From positions 1-23,457 of IMG/VR virus record IMGVR_UViG_3300025047_000021: a DNA stretch of 23,457 bases; one strand, written 5' to 3'. The DNA comes from a virus. A program made the translations under genes and the position numbers. Under the pieces are notes generated by a model, which saw only the letters and a program-made list of their open reading frames with translations, was not told the origin of the DNA and searched no databases. Shown in pieces: positions 6,605 to 13,518 of this stretch (its first letter is position 1; each line of letters opens with the position of its first letter).

Positions 6605-7663
6605 ATGAATCAGGCACTTTCTATCGGCACGGTTGATTATCCGTTCCCAGCAAAACCAGCGCGACTAACTACTGTTCAGCAACAAGATTACATCGACAAA
6701 ATTAAACAATTGTTGATTGAAAAAAATGCCACTTTGGTTGCGCATTACTATACCGATCACGAAATTCAAGCGTTAGCCGAAGAAACGGGGGGTTGTATTT
6801 CTGACTCCCTTGAAATGGCACGTTATGGTCGCGACTGCGATGCGCAAACCTTAGTGGTGGCTGGCGTGCGTTTCATGGGCGAAACCGCTAAAATATTAAG
6901 CCCTGATAAAACCGTGATCATGCCTACCTTGGAGGCAACCTGTTCACTGGATATTGGTTGCCCAGACGCTGAATTTTCAGCATTTTGTGATGCGCACCCA
7001 GATCATACCGTTGTGGTATATGCCAACACATCTGCTGCGGTAAAAGCGCGGGCTGATTGGGTGGTTACATCCAGCATCGCTCTGGAAATTGTTGAGCATT
7101 TAGACGCCCAAGGCAAAAAAATTATCTGGGCGCCTGACCGTCATTTAGGGGCGTACATCGCTAAAGAAACCGGCGCTGATATGTTGATGTGGCAAGGCGA
7201 GTGTATTGTGCATGACGAATTCTCTGCCAAAGCGCTGCGAGACATGAAGCATCTTTACCCCGATGCTGCTGTGCTAGTGCACCCAGAATCACCTGCGAGT
7301 GTGGTTGAGCTCGCTGATGCTGTCGGCTCAACTACCCAACTTATCAATGCGTCTCGTACGTTACCTAATGATACGTTTATTGTAGCGACTGACCGAGGCA
7401 TTTTTTATAAGATGCAGCAGTTAGAGCCAAATAAAACCTTTTTAGAAGCGCCCACCGCAGGTAATGGCGCAACTTGCAAAAGCTGCGCTCATTGCCCTTG
7501 GATGGCGATGAACGGACTCGAAGCTATTTACAATGCGCTAACAGCACCGTCTGGGCACGAAATCTTTGTTGATGACGAACTGCGTAAAAAGGCATTGGTG
7601 CCACTTGATAGAATGCTCGATTTCTCAGCTGAGCTAAAAATGAAGGTTACCGGCAACGCATAG
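6605..7663 (+). CDS. nadA: Quinolinate synthase A
   Basis: NadA condenses iminoaspartate with dihydroxyacetone phosphate to quinolinate, the second step of de novo NAD synthesis from aspartate. The 352-aa protein matches the 347-aa E. coli enzyme along its whole length. The three ligands of the essential [4Fe-4S] cluster stand at the same numbers as in E. coli: Cys113 ([11 protein letters not shown]), Cys200 (WQGECIVH) and Cys297 in [13 protein letters not shown]. Other family blocks are [50 protein letters not shown] and [19 protein letters not shown]. The upstream Shine-Dalgarno is poor. The gene stands alone between the metallopeptidase gene and its own terminator at 7700. The upstream palindrome suggests local regulation. 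Its partner nadB is not in view. Confidence 0.97.
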   Translation: MNQALSIGTVDYPFPAKPARLTTVQQQDYIDKIKQLLIEKNATLVAHYYTDHEIQALAEETGGCISDSLEMARYGRDCDAQTLVVAGVRFMGETAKILSPDKTVIMPTLEATCSLDIGCPDAEFSAFCDAHPDHTVVVYANTSAAVKARADWVVTSSIALEIVEHLDAQGKKIIWAPDRHLGAYIAKETGADMLMWQGECIVHDEFSAKALRDMKHLYPDAAVLVHPESPASVVELADAVGSTTQLINASRTLPNDTFIVATDRGIFYKMQQLEPNKTFLEAPTAGNGATCKSCAHCPWMAMNGLEAIYNALTAPSGHEIFVDDELRKKALVPLDRMLDFSAELKMKVTGNA

Positions 7664-7699
7664 TTCCATTTTATATACGAAGCATTTTGCCATTAAGAG

Positions 7700-7723
7700 A
7701 AAGCCAGCCAACGCTGGCTTTTT
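7700..7723 (+). terminator. Intrinsic terminator after nadA
   Basis: AAAGCCAGC (7700-7708) pairs perfectly with GCTGGCTTT (7713-7721) around a four-base loop and continues into a T run. It lies 37 bases after the nadA stop. Confidence 0.85.
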
Positions 7724-7784
7724 CATTTTTCGGCCATATAAACAGTATAGAGTTCTGTTTTAATTCGACTATTTAGGAGCAATC

Positions 7785-8378
7785 ATGCCAGATTTAAGCC
7801 GTTACAAAGGGATCGTTTTTGATATGGACGGTACGTTAATCGACTCTATGGGATCTCATGCTATTGCATGGCAACAAACCTGCGAACAATTTGGATATCC
7901 GTTTGACGGCCAATACATTCACGATTTAGGTGGCGTACCCACGCGACAAATAGCGCAATTGCTGAATGAGAAACACAGTATGACCCATGACCTAGATGAG
8001 GTTGCAGAATTTAAGCGTCAAGCTTGGTTAGCGTTAGATGAAAGCTTATCGGTCATTCAAGAAACATTTGATGTTATGCAGCGCTATAAAGGCACGCTTA
8101 GAATGGGAGTTGGTACAGGCTCTGAACGAGAAAACGCGATTCGTATGTTAACCGAAACTGGCTTGTTAGAGCACGTAGAAACAGTGGTCACCGCATCAGA
8201 CGTGACACACGGTAAGCCTCACGGTGAAACATTTTTAACAGTAGCCAAGAATATGGGACTTACCGCTGAGGAATGTGTGGTCTTTGAAGACACAGAAATT
8301 GGCCGTCAAGCTGCTGAGCATGCAGGTATGGATTGCATTATGGTGATTAATGGCAAGATAGAGTTGCCAGCAGCTTAA
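7785..8378 (+). CDS. HAD-superfamily phosphatase, YqaB/beta-phosphoglucomutase-like
   Basis: This 197-aa protein has all HAD motifs. Motif I is FDMDGTLIDS with nucleophile Asp13 and acid/base Asp15. Motif II is VGTGSE near residue 110. The motif III lysine is Lys144 in HGKPHGE, and motif IV is VVFEDTEIG with Glu168-Asp169. The helical cap lies between motifs I and II (about 20-85). Length and motif wording match E. coli YqaB (188 aa), which dephosphorylates fructose-1-phosphate and other small phosphosugars, rather than true beta-phosphoglucomutases of about 220 aa. AGGAG at 7773 gives a good ribosome binding site for the ATG. It is a single gene between the nadA terminator and tRNA-Ser. The substrate cannot be told from sequence. 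Confidence 0.85.
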   Translation: MPDLSRYKGIVFDMDGTLIDSMGSHAIAWQQTCEQFGYPFDGQYIHDLGGVPTRQIAQLLNEKHSMTHDLDEVAEFKRQAWLALDESLSVIQETFDVMQRYKGTLRMGVGTGSERENAIRMLTETGLLEHVETVVTASDVTHGKPHGETFLTVAKNMGLTAEECVVFEDTEIGRQAAEHAGMDCIMVINGKIELPAA

Positions 8379-8544
8379 TCCAAATTCATTAGCCAGCATA
8401 ACAATCAAAAGGAATTGGTTGTTAAATCACCGCTATCCTCACTTTATCTCAGTAAACACTTGCGCACGTCAGCGGTTTTCCCTAACATACGCGCCTGCTA
8501 AAAAGCTTGTCTGTATGTCGCTGTTTGTGATTTAAAGACGATAA

Positions 8545-8700
8545 AGCAAATGAAAAGTTTTACAGAGGTGGGTGAAGCCGGTCTCTTTAGGTGCACAGCA
8601 CCGCCCGGCTGAATGGCCGGACATGGATGTACGGACTGGGTGCCGATCATCATGGATGTGTTAACTCTGCGATAGATTCGAAGAGCAAATGAAAAGTTTT
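8545..8700 (+). repeat. Duplicated tRNA-Ser leader and 5' remnant, with structured spacer
   Basis: AGCAAATGAAAAGTTTT occurs at 8545-8561 and again at 8684-8700, just before the tRNA. After the first copy come ACAGAGGTGGGTGA, which resembles the tRNA start GGAGAGGTGGCTGA, so this is a degenerate tRNA 5' end that soon diverges. The spacer holds two perfect 5-bp hairpins (8590-8602 and 8605-8620), an ACATGGATGT near-palindrome (8621-8630) and a second CATGGATGT at 8651. It looks like a small dispersed element or a decayed tandem tRNA. The rest of the gene-free stretch 8379-8544 shows nothing I can name beyond a weak 7-bp hairpin near 8400-8425. Confidence 0.55.
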
Positions 8701-8790
8701 GGAGAGGTGGCTGAGTGGCTGAAGGCGCACGCCTGGAAAGTGTGTTTAGGGTTAAACCTAACGAGGGTTCGAATCCCTCTCTCTCCGCCA
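8701..8790 (+). tRNA. tRNA-Ser (anticodon GGA)
   Basis: The 90-base sequence folds as a class II tRNA. The acceptor stem GGAGAGG pairs with TCTCTCC. The anticodon loop is CTGGAAA, reading GGA (UCC/UCU codons). The variable arm is long (GTTTAGGGTTAAACCTAAC), the T loop is GGGTTCGAATCCC, and CCA is encoded. It is very close to the E. coli serW/serX type. Protein ORFs on the opposite strand here, with the AEREGFEPS-type sequence, are the well-known tRNA-Ser translation artefact. The prophage begins directly after it, so the gene is the likely integration site. Confidence 0.97.
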
Positions 8791-8799
8791 TATACCATC

Positions 8800-8831
8800 A
8801 AGGCCTTGCATGACGCAGGGCCTTGTTGTTT
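8800..8831 (+). terminator. Terminator of the tRNA-Ser transcript
   Basis: AAGGCCTTGC (8800-8809) pairs with GCAGGGCCTT (8815-8824), with one T-G wobble and a five-base loop, followed by GTTGTTT. It lies ten bases past the CCA end. Confidence 0.75.
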
Positions 8832-8866
8832 CTAGGGTTTAGCGGATTGACCTTGTGTAGCCGCGC

Positions 8867-8938
8867 GGTCAGTTTGATAAAAACCGCAGGTCAGTTTGAT
8901 AAACGGATATAGCGCCCACCGCAGGTCAGTTTGATAAA
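8867..8938. repeat. Three direct repeats of GGTCAGTTTGATAAA at the phage edge
   Basis: The exact 15-mer GGTCAGTTTGATAAA stands at 8867-8881, 8889-8903 and 8924-8938. Copies two and three share a longer match (CCGCAGGTCAGTTTGATAAA). The third copy contains the stop codon of the last phage gene. The repeats lie 77-148 bases from the tRNA end. Short direct repeats at this distance from a tRNA attachment site are what tyrosine integrases use as arm-type sites, but this is inference. Confidence 0.7.
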
Positions 8939-9243
8939 ACCATGGGGGTAGCAACTCTCTTAGTTCTGAATCGACCATTAACCTTCCGCTGATAAGAGCC
9001 CGTCTTGTAGCCCATAGATAAAAGTGTTCTGCGTATTGCACTATCCAGAGCTTTGCGCTCTTTGAATGGCATGCGTGGGGACATTAACCCCTTTACTACG
9101 CCGTCACCTACTTCGCCAGTACTAATTACGCACTGGCCGAAATATCTTGAGTCGTTATGCTTGAAAAATTTAAGGATGGAACCGAGTTGTTCGATCTCTA
9201 TATCAATACCCAATTCTGGATACTGGATCTTTTTGAGCGACAT
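8926..9243 (-). CDS. Unrecognised 105-aa phage protein at the prophage edge
   Basis: I do not recognise this protein. It is small, charged and soluble-looking, without signal peptide or membrane segment. The N-terminal half is acidic to mixed (MSLKKIQYPELGIDIEIEQL). The C-terminal half is clearly basic (KERKALDSAIRRTLL and KTGSYQRKVNGRFRTKR), which could fit nucleic-acid or polyanion binding. The start is supported by GAGG seven bases upstream of ATG. It is the last gene of the rightward-to-leftward tail transcript, 59 bases after the preceding gene and separated from it by an inverted repeat, so it may be expressed differently. Genes at this edge of a prophage are often accessory (morons). 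Its stop lies inside the third GGTCAGTTTGATAAA repeat. Confidence 0.65.
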   Translation of the reverse strand: MSLKKIQYPELGIDIEIEQLGSILKFFKHNDSRYFGQCVISTGEVGDGVVKGLMSPRMPFKERKALDSAIRRTLLSMGYKTGSYQRKVNGRFRTKRVATPMVLSN

Positions 9244-9259
9244 TGGCTACCTCATATAG

Positions 9260-9280
9260 CGTTTAAATGCAGTTTAAACG
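9260..9280. repeat. 8-bp inverted repeat before the last phage gene
   Basis: CGTTTAAA (9260-9267) and TTTAAACG (9273-9280) form perfect arms around TGCAG. It is AT-rich, has no following T run on the minus strand, and sits 17 bases upstream of the start codon at 9243. It could be an operator or an mRNA hairpin. Confidence 0.45.
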
Positions 9281-9302
9281 GCCCTAAATAGCAGCCGTAT
9301 AG

Positions 9303-9746
9303 TTAATCAATGCGAGAATTCACAATTGTTATGTATCCGCTAAGCAGGGTTGCTCGGGTTTCTTTGACCACTGCTATCTCAAAATAATGTCGACCGCTCA
9401 TGTACAGCTCAGCTGCACTTATCGAGATCACAATTTTGTTATCCGTATACACAATGCCGCTTAAGTTCGTTTTGGTGATTAGCGGCACTGATCCTGTCAG
9501 CGTAAACAGCTGAAAAACACTTTCTTCTAACAGCGTTACGTCAAAATCACCGCCGTCTACTATCAGCGATATTTCAGCATCCCTAGCTTTAAAAATAGCG
9601 CCAGCGCTAGAATTTAAAAAGGGTTTATCCTGCGCCCCATTAAACAACGTCGCTTTCAGCTCTAACCGGTTTCGCGCCCCCGTTGCCGGGTTCACGACTT
9701 CAACGGTCGAACGCAGCGTATTAAAACCGCCCGCTTGATTAAACAT
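9303..9746 (-). CDS. Unrecognised 147-aa phage protein coupled to the fibre gene
   Basis: The ATG at 9746 overlaps the stop of the 1153-aa fibre gene as TAATG, so translation is probably coupled and the product probably acts with the fibre. The sequence alternates short beta-strand-like segments (STVEVVNPATGARN, RLELKATLFN, AEISLIVDGGDFDVTLLEE, KIVISISAAELY, RHYFEIAVVK) and has no signal peptide or membrane segment. This suggests a compact beta-sandwich of the kind used as fibre-tip, fibre-assembly or baseplate accessory proteins. No catalytic motif or known family is recognised. Confidence 0.7.
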   Translation of the reverse strand: MFNQAGGFNTLRSTVEVVNPATGARNRLELKATLFNGAQDKPFLNSSAGAIFKARDAEISLIVDGGDFDVTLLEESVFQLFTLTGSVPLITKTNLSGIVYTDNKIVISISAAELYMSGRHYFEIAVVKETRATLLSGYITIVNSRID

Positions 9747-12700
9747 TATTCACTTACTCCGAATATTCCCGTGCCGGTTTGTGGTGGGTTGGTACCTAAC
9801 CATCTACCAAACCAACTTACGCCAACAGCAACAGGCAAAGTTACAAATGCAACGCCATTGGTGAACTGCGGCGACCCTTCGTATATTTTGGCGTCTGTCG
9901 CCTCCGAAAATATTTTAATTGGCTGCAGGCCATCGGGCACGTCCAGTATCGTAATTCGACCTATTGACGACTGGGCGTTGTTGGATACAGCAATGGTGTA
10001 CGTGGCTGGGGCACTGTACAGCTCACCGTCAAACGCTCTAAACGTCAGCTCAATGTTTCCTACATAGCTACCAGTGCTTACTGTGACTGTATCACCGTCT
10101 TGAATGTAGCTTATTGACGCTGGCGTTACTGTGACCTCATAAACCAAGTTCGCTGCACCGCCATCGTCCGTTGCCGCAGCGACAATATCCAACTCAGTGT
10201 TAACCTGGGCACTTGTTGCGCCTGAAATTACCGGTGCTGTAGGTTTGGAGTTTGGCGGGGTGACATTCTCAGCAAGAATACCAAAACTGACAGTGGAGAT
10301 ATTACTCGTCGCGTTCTTATCATCAGTTACGGTTAACTCGAAAGACAGAGTTTGGCCGCTGTCTGCAGTTGGCGCTATGAAATAGGGTGTAGGTGTAGAC
10401 GTACCGCCAACCACTACAATAACGGTTCCGGCTGTTTGCGTGACGTTATACGAGACGATAGATCCGTCACCATCGCTTGATCCTGTGAAGTCAAAATCTA
10501 CTCTAGCACCTGCGGCAATACCGGTACGACTGGATCCCGCATCAGCCGTTGGCGGTATATTAGTGACGCCAGTGGTTGTAACTGATTGAATATCGCTAGT
10601 CTCAGAATCACCTAGTGCATTATAAGCTCTGGCCCATACTGTGTACTGCGTACTGGAATTAAGGCCGGTAAACACGCCAGTATCGTTAGATTGTTCATCT
10701 AGGAAATACTTATAGCCTGTGGCACCAGCTACATTGTTAGTGCTTATAGTGATACTATCGTCAGTCACCGAAGTCGTAATAGTAGGTGCATCAGGTACGG
10801 CTACAGCATCAGCACTTGAAGTGGTTACACGTAAATTACTAAACGATACCGCCGCATCTTCTGCTTGAGGTGTAGTTAATCTAGCTCGTATAAAAACATT
10901 TACAGGTGTTGAATAATCAAACCCCGTAATATCTATCACCTCTCTAAACCCAACGCCATATTTAACAATTAATTGGTCTAAAGACGGTATAATTCTAAAC
11001 CCAATTTCATGTTTGGTACTTGCTTGTTCGTTGTTTAAGTATAGTTCTGAATCATTCCAATCATCTTTATTACCAAACGTGTTTATTGTTTCAGTATTAG
11101 AATCTTGTATTGTGCCAACAGTAGCTATCTGCATAGGTTGCGAATCGTCTGCAGGTACACCGCTAGGCCAATAATATGCAACTTCACTAACAGGACTATT
11201 TACATTGCTAGTAGCCCCGAAATAAAAATCAATTGGATCATCTGATTCTTTACCAATTAACACACCATCAATGTCAATATAATCGTAGTCTGCTAATGTT
11301 ATAGGTGTAGAAACAACAGCGGTTGATACATCACCGTTTAAAGGTAGTTTTAACGATGTGTAATTAGTGTAAGTACCATCCCGTACATCACCTACTGTTT
11401 CTTGTGCCTTATAAGCCGTAGCAGTTTCAGAGTAAACAACATTGGTTGCAGGTGTTAAACCATCAGAAATAATTTCAACAGGTTTAGACTTATTCGATAA
11501 TGGTTGTACCAGGTTCCAAGTATGAGGAACTTCCTTAACTCTTACCGCACCCCAAGAAGTAACACCATTTGCATCTACAGTGTTATAAAATCCGTAAGTT
11601 CTCCCGTTCCATTCTGTTTCTGCATAGTTTCTACAAGCTAACTCGTCAAATTCACCCACTGAACTTGATAGAATGTAAGAAGGTGCGGAAATCATATTTA
11701 ATTCGTCATCGATAAGCACTTCTATTATGTACGCTGGGGCAACTTGAGGGCCAAAAGAAAATGCCGCATTAGTACATAAAACCCTGTAATACGCACCCTC
11801 TTTTCTAGCATTATCCAATTGTAAAAAGTTAGTGTTATATTCTTCACGACCGGATAAATTGTAATCATCGAGAAAACCGGTTGTTCCTGTTATTTCCTTA
11901 TAGAAGTACATCTCTTTTGGTGTGTTACCGACTACAATTTGTGTACCGCCGCCGGTTTCCACACCGCCACCACCTTTCAACGCTCTACCTATAAACGCGT
12001 AGGGGATACTATCTATGGTATTTTCACCCATGTTCAAATATCCAGTGTGTCCGTTACCACCTCTTACCCTTGGGTTATATCCAAAATTGTGTATCGTACC
12101 GCCTGTAAAATCCGCTAAATCATCACCAACGAAATCAATACCGTTGGTACTAATTCTATATCTTGAGTTTTGTGAATCTACTAACATATCTCCAAAATTC
12201 ACCAATTGTTCATGATAATTCATATACATAACACCATCATGAAATACAATTTGTGGCGTTTCTGTTTGTCTACCTATATTCACGAATAACGGGTTAGCTT
12301 TTTGATTCACATGCGCAAACTCTGGTCTATCGGACGCTAATTGCCATTCAACCCAACATGCGGGGTCTGATAATATTGCGTCAGGATCAGTAAATGAACT
12401 TAATTCCGGTTGAAATAACCAGCAATATATACCCGCGGTTGGTTCAGAAGCAGGTGCGTGATCGGGTGATGCATAACCTATTAACGGGTATTTAGCTGAA
12501 CAATTAGGATCTGAAAGATTCCAGTCTGGTATGCTTGCGGTTGGTGTAGCAGTAAACCAATACATAGGGCCAACAAATCCAGAAGGGTTCTGTAAGAACT
12601 GACCTAACTTTGTTGTTTTTCTGGTGAAACCTTCAAATTCAAATGGTGGTGCAATCTCAGGTATGGTATTTACCGCGAATCCTAGGAAGTTAAATGAACG

Positions 12701-13207
12701 TAATTCTGCATCGCTACCTAGTGCGATTCTAAGAGGTAAATTGCTGTTATTTTCGTCAGTAAGAATCCCTTTCTTACCAGCTTCACGCTCACCACCTACA
12801 AACAGTTGTTGCTCGTCGCCTGTAGTTACCAATCGATAGCTAGTGCTTTCACCACCTCTATTAGCGTCAGCAAGAGAATTAGCGTAACCCGCATTCGGTA
12901 CAATAGAATCATCAACAATTCTTTGCAAAACCGCTCTTGTATAAACGTTTTTTAAATTCATACGCCAGTAAGTGTTATTACTTACTCTGCGAAATTGAAT
13001 GCCTGTAAAATCAGTTCTGTCACCACTTAAAACTATGTCTGCTCTAAAATTCGCAGAGTTTATATTGTCGAATTGAATTACCGTATTTGAACCGCTAGCA
13101 ATCATACCAGTTCCGTTAAACGATACTGAACCACTAACAACGGAAACGCCCTCCGGTAACGGTGAACCGCTAGGTAGAGCAAAATCTATATTCGCTACTG
13201 TAGCCAC
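9746..13207 (-). CDS. Large multidomain tail fibre / receptor-binding protein
   Basis: The start is GTG at 13207, with GAGGG seven bases before it. The 1153-aa product reads as a chain of beta domains. Residues about 1-190 look like a laminin-G/DUF1080-type sandwich. Residues about 200-560 contain TPQIVFHDGVMYMNYHEQ and resemble, weakly, five-bladed propellers of the GH43/GH32 glycosidase group. Residues about 600-800 look like a second carbohydrate-binding sandwich. A fibronectin-III domain lies at about 802-878, a PKD-like domain at about 882-980 (PPTADAGSS, SSDGDGSIVSYN) and a cadherin-like domain at about 985-1075. A short C-terminal domain follows. DNA for the first 800 residues is AT-rich, while the remainder has the base composition of the neighbouring phage genes. 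It probably binds, and perhaps trims, surface polysaccharide. Enzyme activity is not shown. Confidence 0.8.
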   Translation of the reverse strand: MATVANIDFALPSGSPLPEGVSVVSGSVSFNGTGMIASGSNTVIQFDNINSANFRADIVLSGDRTDFTGIQFRRVSNNTYWRMNLKNVYTRAVLQRIVDDSIVPNAGYANSLADANRGGESTSYRLVTTGDEQQLFVGGEREAGKKGILTDENNSNLPLRIALGSDAELRSFNFLGFAVNTIPEIAPPFEFEGFTRKTTKLGQFLQNPSGFVGPMYWFTATPTASIPDWNLSDPNCSAKYPLIGYASPDHAPASEPTAGIYCWLFQPELSSFTDPDAILSDPACWVEWQLASDRPEFAHVNQKANPLFVNIGRQTETPQIVFHDGVMYMNYHEQLVNFGDMLVDSQNSRYRISTNGIDFVGDDLADFTGGTIHNFGYNPRVRGGNGHTGYLNMGENTIDSIPYAFIGRALKGGGGVETGGGTQIVVGNTPKEMYFYKEITGTTGFLDDYNLSGREEYNTNFLQLDNARKEGAYYRVLCTNAAFSFGPQVAPAYIIEVLIDDELNMISAPSYILSSSVGEFDELACRNYAETEWNGRTYGFYNTVDANGVTSWGAVRVKEVPHTWNLVQPLSNKSKPVEIISDGLTPATNVVYSETATAYKAQETVGDVRDGTYTNYTSLKLPLNGDVSTAVVSTPITLADYDYIDIDGVLIGKESDDPIDFYFGATSNVNSPVSEVAYYWPSGVPADDSQPMQIATVGTIQDSNTETINTFGNKDDWNDSELYLNNEQASTKHEIGFRIIPSLDQLIVKYGVGFREVIDITGFDYSTPVNVFIRARLTTPQAEDAAVSFSNLRVTTSSADAVAVPDAPTITTSVTDDSITISTNNVAGATGYKYFLDEQSNDTGVFTGLNSSTQYTVWARAYNALGDSETSDIQSVTTTGVTNIPPTADAGSSRTGIAAGARVDFDFTGSSDGDGSIVSYNVTQTAGTVIVVVGGTSTPTPYFIAPTADSGQTLSFELTVTDDKNATSNISTVSFGILAENVTPPNSKPTAPVISGATSAQVNTELDIVAAATDDGGAANLVYEVTVTPASISYIQDGDTVTVSTGSYVGNIELTFRAFDGELYSAPATYTIAVSNNAQSSIGRITILDVPDGLQPIKIFSEATDAKIYEGSPQFTNGVAFVTLPVAVGVSWFGRWLGTNPPQTGTGIFGVSE

Positions 13208-13296
13208 AATCTAACCCTCATTCTCTGATCCAGCTCCGCATTCAAGCGTGGCTGATTTGTTTTTTTAAAACTCAATAAACTCATTCGATAATTGTT

Positions 13297-13446
13297 TTAC
13301 TTGCGCTGTTGTCTGCTATCGCCTCTCGACGTTCCACCTGTTCCTGTGCCCTTTTTGGTGGTGTCTTTTTTAGCTGCTAATACACGCCAAACCACCACAA
13401 TAAACACCAAAAACACTAAAATACCTGCCCATTCTTGTTCACTCAT
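13297..13446 (-). CDS. 49-aa single-span membrane protein
   Basis: Read from ATG 13446, this short frame gives MSEQEW, then a continuous hydrophobic helix AGILVFLVFIVVVW (residues 7-20), then a basic, Gly/Thr-rich tail (AAKKDTTKKGTGTGG, ending SRQQRK) and TAA at 13299-13297. AGGTGA stands a few bases upstream as ribosome binding site. It lies between the J-like gene and the fibre gene on the same strand, which rules out simple non-coding spacer. Topology would be N-out/C-in by the positive-inside rule. Single-span proteins of this size in tail regions are sometimes holin- or superinfection-related, but no family is recognised. Confidence 0.65.
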   Translation of the reverse strand: MSEQEWAGILVFLVFIVVVWRVLAAKKDTTKKGTGTGGTSRGDSRQQRK

Positions 13447-13518
13447 AAATCACCTATTTTTGTAATGTAAGTTTCAGGCAAAGCGCTTTTGCTGTGCCCG
13501 CGTTTGTTTGTTATTTCT

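Noticed and set aside
8498-8791. 97-aa minus-strand frame starting MAEREGFEPS
   Set aside because: This is the well-known false protein made from the reverse strand of tRNA-Ser.
13198-13284. 29-aa frame MSLLSFKKTNQPRLNAELDQ just before the fibre gene
   Set aside because: No ribosome binding site, very short, and overlapping the fibre start. It is possibly translated but unsupported.
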